Assembly: GCA_963726065.1 (NCBI GenBank)
Contig: CAVSAU010000016.1
Location: 248,001 to 312,000 of the forward strand
Source: Neomesorhizobium sp963726065
GTDB lineage: Bacteria; Pseudomonadota; Alphaproteobacteria; Rhizobiales; Rhizobiaceae
Length of the DNA: 64,000 nucleotides
Direction of reading: 5' to 3'
Part shown: piece by piece, positions 42,214 through 50,800 of the stretch
Layout of the letters: each line of letters starts with the position of its first letter
How positions within the stretch are numbered: the stretch's first letter is position 1
Made by a program: the position numbers and the translations under genes
The notes under the pieces: generated by a model
Database searches by the model: none
Told to the model about the DNA's origin: nothing
Seen by the model: the letters and a program-made list of their open reading frames with translations, nothing else

Positions 42214-43431
42214 CTATGCAGCGATCCTCGCCCCACCCGCGGCCTCGATCAGCGCCGGCGCCAAATTGCCGGCGTCGGTGATTTCGATGCCGTCGAGCTC
42301 CAGCCAGGCCGCCATGCTCCTCAACTCGCCGAGCAGCGCTTCGGCGGTGTGGTCTGGCGCGTGCGCCTCGGCGTAGGTGGCGTGCACCAGAAGCCTGCCG
42401 CTCGCCCGGTCGGCCTTCAGCGAAACCCGCCCGACCAGCCTTTCGCCGAGCAGGAACGGCAGCACATAATAGCCGTACACCCGCTTGTCGGCTGGCGTGT
42501 AGATCTCGATCCTGTAGTGGAAATCGAACAGCCGCTCGGTGCGCGCGCGCTCCCACACCAGCGGATCGAACGGCGCCAGCAGGGCCCGGGCCTCGACCTT
42601 GCGCGGCTTGCGCGCCTTCGGGTCGAGATAGGCCTTGCTGGTCCAGCCCTCGACCTTGACCGGCATCAGTTCGCCGGCCTCGACTAGTTCGGCGATCCGC
42701 CGGTCGGCGCTGCCCGGCGACATGCGGAAATAATCGCGCAGGTCGCTGGCGGTCGCCACGCCCAGCGCGCGCGACGCGATGCGCAGCAATTCGCGATGCG
42801 CGTCCGCCGTCTCCGGCGTCGGCATCGCCAGCACAGCTTTCGGCAGCACCCGTTCAGGCAGGTCGTAGAGCCGCTCGAAGCTCGGCTTGCGTTCGGCGGT
42901 GGTGATCCGGCCAGTCCAGAACAGGCATTCCAGCGCGTGTTTGGTTTCGCTCCAGCCCCACCAGCCGCCGGAGCCGCGCTTGCCATCGAAATCGGAACCG
43001 GCAATCGGCCCGCGCGCCTCGACCTCGCGGTAAACCGCTTCGACGAAATCGCCACGCTCCTTCATGAAGCGCGCGACGCCTTTCCACATCCCCTCGCCGC
43101 GCCCCGCCTGTTCCATGCGCCAGCGCATCAGCGGATAACTTTCCACCGGCAGCAGCGAGGCCTCATGCGCCCAGTATTCGAACAGCAGCCGCTTGCGCCC
43201 GACGGACGCTCCGTCGAGCAGCGATTGCGGATATGGCCCGAGCCGCGAGAACAGCGGCATGTAGTGGGCGCGTACGATGACGCTGACGGAATCGATCTGG
43301 AACAGTCCGAGCCGCGCCAGCACTTTTTTCAGGTGGCGGCGGTCCACCGTACCGCCGGGTTTTGCTTCGGCGAACCCTTGCGCGGCAAGCACGATGCGCC
43401 GCGCCGATTTCAGCGAGATCTTTTCCGTCAT
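42214..43431 (-). CDS. YcaQ-like winged-helix DNA-binding protein
   Basis: A 405-residue winged-helix protein of the YcaQ family: MTEKISLKSARRIVLAAQGF, LARLGLFQIDSVSVIVRAHYMPLFSRLG, and the FPLVWERARTERLFDFHYRIEIY segment together with TPADKRVYGYYVLPFLLGERLVGRVSLKADR. E. coli YcaQ is a DNA glycosylase that unhooks interstrand cross-links; activity in this homologue is inference. Cytoplasmic. It stands alone between the creatininase-family gene and the galU repeat. Confidence 0.83.
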   Translation of the reverse strand: MTEKISLKSARRIVLAAQGFAEAKPGGTVDRRHLKKVLARLGLFQIDSVSVIVRAHYMPLFSRLGPYPQSLLDGASVGRKRLLFEYWAHEASLLPVESYPLMRWRMEQAGRGEGMWKGVARFMKERGDFVEAVYREVEARGPIAGSDFDGKRGSGGWWGWSETKHALECLFWTGRITTAERKPSFERLYDLPERVLPKAVLAMPTPETADAHRELLRIASRALGVATASDLRDYFRMSPGSADRRIAELVEAGELMPVKVEGWTSKAYLDPKARKPRKVEARALLAPFDPLVWERARTERLFDFHYRIEIYTPADKRVYGYYVLPFLLGERLVGRVSLKADRASGRLLVHATYAEAHAPDHTAEALLGELRSMAAWLELDGIEITDAGNLAPALIEAAGGARIAA

Positions 43432-43544
43432 TCCATCAACGCTCCCGTCCGCTTCATCGTGGACTCTTCATTATGACAGCATGCGGCTGGTGAAGGCTGG
43501 CGCAACCGCAAAATGCCGATGACAGAAAGGCTCCTGCCAAAATG

Positions 43545-43570
43545 AAAAAGCGCCGTACGAGGCGGCGCTT
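43545..43570 (-). terminator. Intrinsic terminator downstream of galU
   Basis: Stem AAGCGCCG/CGGCGCTT with a 7-bp loop (43548-43570), followed on the minus strand by TTTTTC. It lies about 100 bp after the galU stop, beyond a family A repeat fragment. Confidence 0.65.
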
Positions 43571-43588
43571 CTGGAAGCATTTCGAAAA

Positions 43589-43670
43589 ACGTGGATTTGG
43601 GTACACGAGCACCGGAAGCGGAGAAAACCGCCCTTTGCAGGCCGGCATCACCTGAATTTCAACACATCCT
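43589..43670. repeat. Family A repeat, right-half fragment (copy 5)
   Basis: Begins in the core (GGGTACACGAGCACCGGAAGC) and ends in the right arm ATCACCTGAATTTCAACACA; left arm missing. It abuts the galU stop codon. Confidence 0.75.
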
Positions 43671-44567
43671 TCAGGCAGCTCTCGACCCGGAACGCTCGCG
43701 CACGGCCAGTCGGTCGATCTCCGGGCCGATCGCCTCGGCGATGTCGGCGCGCTGCATGGCCATGTGCAGGTTGGCGGCAACGAAACCCGCCGGCGAACCG
43801 CAATCGAAGGTGCGGCCGGAAAACTCCAGCGGCCGGATTTCCTGCATGCCCATCAGCGACACCAGCGCATCGGTGAGCTGGATTTCGCCGCCGGCGCCAG
43901 GCTCCTGGTTTTCGAGCAGCCCGAAAATTTCCGGCTGTAGGATGTAGCGGCCCGAAATGAAGAAATTCGTCGGCGCGGTGCCCGGCGCCGGCTTTTCGAC
44001 CAGGCCGTTGACCAGCGGTCCATCGGCGGTCGGCTTCAGTGACACGATGCCGAACTTGTGCGCGTCTTCCGGCCGGCATTTCTCCACGGCGATCACATTG
44101 CCGCCGTGGCGCGCATGGATATCGGTCATCGTCTTCAGGCAGGGCTCGTCCGCCACCATCAGCATGTCGGGCAACAGCACCGCGAACGGCTCGTCGCCGA
44201 CGATGTGACGGGCGGTCCAGATCGCGTGGCCGAGGCCGCGTGCTTCCTGCTGGCGCACGAACGATACGGCGCCGACACCCGGCGTGTCGCCGGCCAGCCG
44301 GTCGGCGATGGCGTGCTTGCCGCCCTTGCGCAGCGAGACGTCGAGTTCGAAGGCATGGTCGAAATGGTCCTCGATGGCCGACTTCATGCGTCCGGTGACC
44401 ATCACGACATGCTCGATACCTGATGCAAAGGCTTCGGTTACGATATAGTCGAGTATGGGACGGTCGACGATGGGGAGGAGTTCTTTCGGGATGCTTTTGG
44501 TTGCCGGCAACATGCGGGTGCCAAAACCGGCTGCAGGGATGACGGCCTTCCGAATTTTCCGGTGCAT
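43671..44567 (-). CDS. galU: UTP-glucose-1-phosphate uridylyltransferase
   Basis: A 298-residue nucleotidyltransferase with the GalU signature GFGTRMLPATKSIPKELLPI (about 14-33) and later motifs GLGHAIWTARHIVGDEPFAVLLPDML and LVEKPAPGTAPTNFFISGRYIL. It makes UDP-glucose from glucose-1-phosphate and UTP in the cytoplasm. Divergent from ndvB, whose product consumes UDP-glucose, so the location next to the glucan genes is functionally sensible. Stop codon adjoins a repeat fragment. Confidence 0.93.
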   Translation of the reverse strand: MHRKIRKAVIPAAGFGTRMLPATKSIPKELLPIVDRPILDYIVTEAFASGIEHVVMVTGRMKSAIEDHFDHAFELDVSLRKGGKHAIADRLAGDTPGVGAVSFVRQQEARGLGHAIWTARHIVGDEPFAVLLPDMLMVADEPCLKTMTDIHARHGGNVIAVEKCRPEDAHKFGIVSLKPTADGPLVNGLVEKPAPGTAPTNFFISGRYILQPEIFGLLENQEPGAGGEIQLTDALVSLMGMQEIRPLEFSGRTFDCGSPAGFVAANLHMAMQRADIAEAIGPEIDRLAVRERSGSRAA

Positions 44568-44659
44568 GATGCTTCCTGAAATATTATTTGAGAGGGGCGG
44601 AACGTGTCTGCCGCAGAATGCTCCAATAACCCGGCTATTTGGCGACGGTTCCCAGGTGT

Positions 44660-44680
44660 CGCAACAATCTTTTTGTTGCG
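44660..44680. promoter_or_regulatory. Hairpin in the galU-ndvB intergenic region
   Basis: Perfect 8-bp arms CGCAACAA and TTGTTGCG with a 5-bp loop, 124 bp before ndvB and 93 bp before galU. Confidence 0.4.
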
Positions 44681-44715
44681 CCGCGAAATAGAAATTGCCT
44701 TTGCGTCAGGATATA

Positions 44716-44748
44716 GGTTGCAACCAAGGCGTCCTAAATCGGTTTAGG
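44716..44748. promoter_or_regulatory. Two palindromes upstream of ndvB
   Basis: GGTTGCAACC (44716-44725) and CCTAAA-TCGG-TTTAGG (44733-44748) sit 55-90 bp before the ndvB start, in the place of a promoter or operator. No known regulator motif could be assigned. Confidence 0.45.
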
Positions 44749-44803
44749 TGTGGGCTGCCCCGGCAACGGAGCGGCTCGATTTGTGTTGTATGGATTGGAC
44801 TGA

Positions 44804-47800
44804 ATGAATATCCGGACTGAGCCCGCCCATTTGGAAAAGGGTATTCACCCGCTTCCGGCAAATGCCGAACTACCGATCCGTTCGACTTTTCTTCCAGAAG
44901 AGAAACTTCGAAAGCTTGGCGAGAGCCTGGCCAAGGGAGAACTCGAATTCTTCCATGGGCTCGAGACTTTCGACTTCCAGGAACGCAACCGCGAGAATGC
45001 GGCCAAGATTCTTGAAGTCTACCGGCTGACCAATGACGCCCAGGCGCGCGGCGAAACCATCACGCCGGCGGCGCAATGGCTGCTAGACAACCATTATCTG
45101 GTCGAGGAAACCATCTACCAGATCCGCCGCGACCTGCCGCGGCGCTTTTACCGGGAACTGCCGACGCTCACCGTCAATGGCCGCGAAGTTCCCCGCGCGC
45201 TGGCGCTGGCCTGGATTTATGTCGCTCACGTCGACAGCACCGTTTCGGCCAACATGTTCCAGGCGATCGTGGAAGGCTACCAGTCCGTCGATCCGCTGCG
45301 CATCGGCGAACTCTGGGCGCTGCCCTCGCTCTTGCGTTTCGTGCTGACCGAGAACCTGCGCCGGCTGGCGCTGCGGGTGAACCGCGCCCGTGAGCTCCGC
45401 CACATCGCCAACACCGTTGCCGACGCGGTGCTGGCCGCCGGCGACGGCGACAGCCGCGAAACCATCCTCGCCGGCTACGCCGAGCACGCACGCGACACCA
45501 CCTTCGCCACCCAGCTTCTCTATCGCCTGCGCGACGGTTCGCAGAACGCCGGAAACGCACTGGTCTGGCTGGAAAGCGAGCTGGAAAAGTCCGGTTCCGA
45601 CGCCGAGGAAATCATCATCGGCGAACACCGCACGCTTTCCAGCGGCAACGTCACCACCGGCAACATCATCCGCGGCCTGCGCAAGATCAACGACATCGAG
45701 TGGACGGAGTGGTTCGAGGAAATCAGCCGGGTCGACGCGCTGTTGCGCGAACGCACCGACTTCGCGGCGCTCGATTTCCCCTCGCGCGACCAATACCGCC
45801 AGGCGATCGAAGAACTGGCTCGCCGCTCCAATCTCAGCGAATATTACGTCGCCGACCGTGCGCTTCAGCTCGTGGAGGAAGCGGCCGACATTCCCGTCGA
45901 CGACGTCGAGACCAAGGTGCCAAGCGGCGATGACATCGGCTTCTGGCTGGTGGGACCGCGGCGCGAGGAACTCGAACAGGAGATCGGCTACCGGCCGACT
46001 TTCGGCAAGCGGTTCCTCCGCTCCTTCCAGAAAAGCGGCTGGGCGGGCATCGCCGTGCCGGTCGCCTTGCTCACCGCGCTGTTCCTGTGGGTGACGGGTG
46101 CTGCACTCGCCGCCCTCGGACTGGGCGCTGGCGCGGTGGCGGTGATGCTGGTGCTGTTTGCGCTGCCCGCCGCCGAAGCGACACTCGGCTTCTTCAACAC
46201 CGCCGTGCTGCTGTTCCTCAAGCCGACGCGTCTGGTCGGCTACGAACACAAGGACGGCATTCCCGCCGACCAGCGCACGCTGGTCGTGGTCCCGGTGCTC
46301 ATCGGTTCCCGCGACGAGATCGAGGAAAACGTCCGCAACCTCGAAGTTCATTATCTGGCAAACAGCAAGGGCGACATCCGCTTCGCCCTTTTGTCCGACT
46401 GGCCCGACAGCGACCTGGAACAGAAGCCGGCGGACCTGCAGCTGCTCGATTTCGCGCGCGAGGAGATCGCCAAGCTGAATCGGCGCTATCCACTAGAGGG
46501 CTCGCCGCGTTTCCACGTCCTGCACCGCCGCCGCCTCTTCAACGAGGCGCAGGGCAGCTGGATGGGCTGGGAGCGCAAGCGGGGCAAGCTGCACGAGCTG
46601 AACCGCCTGTTGCGCGGCGACCCTGACACGACCTTCCTGGCCTCGCCCGACCCGCTTCCCGAGGGCGTCGTCTATGTCATGACGCTCGATGCCGACACCC
46701 GCACGACGCGTGAGGCGGTGACCCGATTGGTCGGCAAGCTCGGCCACCCGCTCAACCGTCCAGTCCTCGATCCGGTGACCCGCCGCGTCAAGACCGGCTA
46801 CGGCATACTGCAGCCGCGCGTCACCGCATCGCTGACCACCGGCGACGACGCTTCGTTCTTCCAGCGGGTGTTCTCCGCCAATCGCGGCCTCGACCCGTAT
46901 GTCTTTGCTGTCTCGGACCTCTACCAGGATGTCTTCGGCGACGGCACCTTCACCGGCAAGGGCCTCTACCACGTCGACGCGATGGAGGCGGCGCTTGACG
47001 GTCGCATCGACGAGAACACCGTGCTCAGCCACGACCTTCTCGAGGGCTCGATGGCGCGCGCCGCGTTGGTCACCGATGTCGAGGTGGTCGAGGATTATCC
47101 AACCCGCTACGCCGTCGACGCCTCGCGCCATCATCGCTGGGCGCGCGGCGACTGGCAGCTCCTGCCATTCATCTTCGGTGGCGCTTCCGGCGTTCCGGCG
47201 CTGTCGCGCTGGAAGATGGTGGACAATCTTCGCCGCTCGCTGACCCCGATCGCTTGGGTGCTGGCCTCGATCGCCGGCTGGACCCTTTTGCCCTTCAGCG
47301 CGGCGGTCCAGTGGCAGGCGCTGTTGATCCTCAGCCTGTTCGTCGCGCTGACCTTCGATGTCGTTGACTCCCTGCTGCCCGACAGCCGCGACGCCACCGT
47401 GCGCGGCCATGTCAATGCGCTTGCCCGCGACTTTGCTTTCGGCACCGCGCAGGTAGCCATGAAGATCATGCTGATCGCCGACACCGCGTGGATGATGGGC
47501 GACGCCATCGTGCGCACCCTCTACCGGCTGTTCGTTAGCCGGCGCTATCTCCTGGAATGGCGCACCGCCTCGCAGGCCGGACAGTCGCGCGGCAATGACA
47601 TCCGCGCCCACTACCGCATGATGTACGGCGCTGTCGTGATCGGGCTCGCCGGGCCGCTGCTGCCGCTCCTGTTTAAATCCTCCGGTCTTTATCTCGCGCT
47701 GATCTTCTCGCTGTTCTGGATCCTGTCGCCGGCCTTCGCCTGGCTGGTCAGCCGTTCGGCCGAAACCGAGGACCGGCTGGAGATCGCCGAGCCCGACCGG

Positions 47801-50800
47801 TTGCGGCTGCGCGCCATCGCGCGGCGCACCTGGCTCTATTTCGAGACCTTCGTGACGGCCGAGCACAACCACTTGCCGCCGGACAATTTCCAGGAGACCC
47901 CTGCGCCGGTCGTCGCCGGCCGCACCTCGCCCACCAACATCGGCGTCTATTTCCTGTCGATCGTCTCGGCCCGTGACTTCGGCTGGATCAGCCTCGCCAA
48001 TGCCGTCGACCGCATCGAAGCCACGCTGTCGACCATCGAGCGCATGGAGCGGCACCGCGGCCATCTCTACAACTGGTACGACACGCGCACCCTCAATCCC
48101 CTCTACCCTCTCTATATTTCGAGCGTCGACAGCGGCAACCTCGCCGGCCATCTGGTGGCGCTCGCCGCGGCCTGCCAGGAATGGGCCGAGGCGCCCGCCG
48201 TTCACTTGCAGGGTGATTTCGACGGGCTGCTCGATACCGTCGTCATTCTCGAGGAAAGCCTCGACGCGTTGCCCGACGACCGTCGCCAGTTGAGGCCGCT
48301 GCGCAAGCGGCTGCGCGACCGCATCGGCGGCATGCGGCGCGCCGTAGACACCATCAAGAACGAGCCGGAGATGGCGTCGATCCGCACCATCAACCTCGCC
48401 GTCATCGCGGCGGAGTTGCGCAAGCTTGCCGACACCATCCATCTCGAAACAGGTTCGCCCAGGAGCGAGGAACTGGCCGGCTGGTCCGCCAAGCTGGAAG
48501 CCACCTGCGAGGCGCATGTGCATGACGCGCACAGCGACCAGAGCAACCTGGCAGCCTTGCGCAAGCGGCTGGAGCAGTTGCGCGACCGCGCCCGCAAATA
48601 TGCTTTCGAGATGAACTTCTCGTTCCTGCTGCGCGAGGACCGCAAGCTTTTGTCGATCGGCTACCGAGTCGCCGAGCACCAGCTCGATGAAAGCTGCTAC
48701 GACCTGCTTGCTTCCGAAGCGCGGCTGACCAGCCTATTCGCCATCGCCAAGGGCGACATCCAGACCGAACACTGGTTCAGGCTTGGCCGTCCGATCGTCG
48801 AGATCGGTTTCCGCGGCGCGCTGATGTCGTGGTCGGGTTCCATGTTCGAGTACCTGATGCCGCCGCTGGTGATGAAGGAGCCGCATGGCGGCATCCTCAA
48901 CCAGACCAATCACCTCGTCATCAAGCGGCAGATCCAGTATGCCCGCTCGAAGCAGATCCCGTGGGGCATCTCGGAAGCCGCCTACAATGGCCGCGACCGC
49001 GAGATGACCTACCAATACACCAATTTCGGCGTTCCCGGCCTCGGCCTGAAGCGCGGCCTGGCGCAGAACACGGTGATCGCGCCCTATGCGACCATACTTG
49101 CCGCGCAGTTCATGCCGCGTGAAGCCACCGACAACCTGCGCCGGCTTCGGCTGATCGGCGCGATGGGCCGCTACGGCTTCTACGATGCGGTCGACTTCAC
49201 CCCGCAGCGGGTGCCCGAAGGCGACCGGCGCGCCGTCGTCTACAACTACATGGCCCACCATTCCGGCATGTCGATCGTCGCCATCGCCAACGCGATCTTC
49301 GAGGGCCGCATGCGCGACCGCTTCCACAGCGATCCGGTCATCGAGGCCGCCGAACTCCTGCTCCAGGAGAAGGCGCCGCGCGACATCCCGATCGCCGTGC
49401 TCAAGCCGGAGGCGGAAGAACGCCTCAAGGCCGAAGTCGTCGAGGTGAGCCCCGACACCCGCATCGTGCTCAATCCGCTGCACGCGCTTCGCTCCACCAA
49501 CCTGATGTCGAACGGCCATTACTCGGTGATGGTGACGGCGACCGGTTCCGGCTACAGCAAATGGGATGAGTTGGCGGTGACCCGCTGGCAACCCGACCCG
49601 ACGGAGGACCGGCTCGGCACCTATCTGTTCATTTCCGATGCCGAGACCGGCGAATGGTGGTCGGCAACGGCCGAGCCCAAGCAGGCCCCGGACGAAACGC
49701 TGCAGACGCTTTTCTCCGACGACAAGGCGACCTTCGTGAAGTCGGTCGGCACCTTGCGCTCGGAAGTCGAATGCATCGTCATTTCCGAAGGCAACGGCGA
49801 AGGCCGGCGCATCGCCATCACCAATGGCGGCGCCACCGACCGCCTGATCGACGTGACCTCCTTCGCCGAGCTGGCGCTGGCGCTGGAGATCTCCGACAGC
49901 GCCCATCCCGCCTTCTCCAAGATGTTTGTCGAGACGGAGATTTCCGAAGACAAGCACACCATCTTCGCCAGCCGCCGCAAGCGCGACAAGAACGACGCCG
50001 ACATCGCGTTTGGCCATTTCGTCACCGGCGGTTCCGGTTTCGGCCGCGATATCGAGGCCGAAACCGATCGGCGCGCCTTCCTCGGGCGCGGCCGCTCGAT
50101 CGGCAACGCCGCCGCATTCGACCCGGGCGCAAAGCTCACCGGCGCCCATGGCTTCGTGCTCGACCCCATCGCCGCGATCCGCCGCCGGGTCAGGATTCCG
50201 GCCCGCAAGAAGGTCTCGCTCACCTTCTGGAGCGTCGTCGGCGCCGACCGCAAGGAAGTTGAGGCGACGATTTCGCGGCTCGACCACACGGAAAGCTTCT
50301 CTCGCCAGGCGATGCTGTCCTGGACCGCCTCCCAGGTCCAGACCAGGCACATCGGTCTCACGCTCACCCAGGCCGCCAACGTCCAAAAGCTCGCCCGCTA
50401 CCTGCTCTATCCCGATCGGTCGGTCCGGGTCGCCGCGCAGGCGATCGCGTCGGGCCTTGGCCGCCAGTCGGCGCTGTGGCCGATGGCGATCTCCGGCGAC
50501 TATCCGATCTTCCTGTTGAGGATCGACGACCAGGCCGATCTGGAGATCGTCGCGCAGACGCTGCGCTTCCAGGAGTATATGCGCGCCCGCGGCCTCGTCG
50601 CCGATCTGGTCATCCTCAACGAGCAGTCGTCCTCCTATGTCCAGGATCTGCAGCAGGCGATCGAATGGCACTGCGAGAACAGCCGCCTGCGTGGACGTGA
50701 GCTCGGACCCCGCCAGCACATCTTCGCGGTGCGCCGCGACCTGATGGACGAGGCTTCCTACCGCACGCTGCTTGGTGCTGCCCGCATCGCCTTCCATACC

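Noticed and set aside
46493..50797. Very long antisense frames of about 690-730 codons opposite ndvB
   Set aside because: They are shadows of GC-rich coding DNA on the other strand; the translated sequence is arginine/glycine/valine biased and matches no family.
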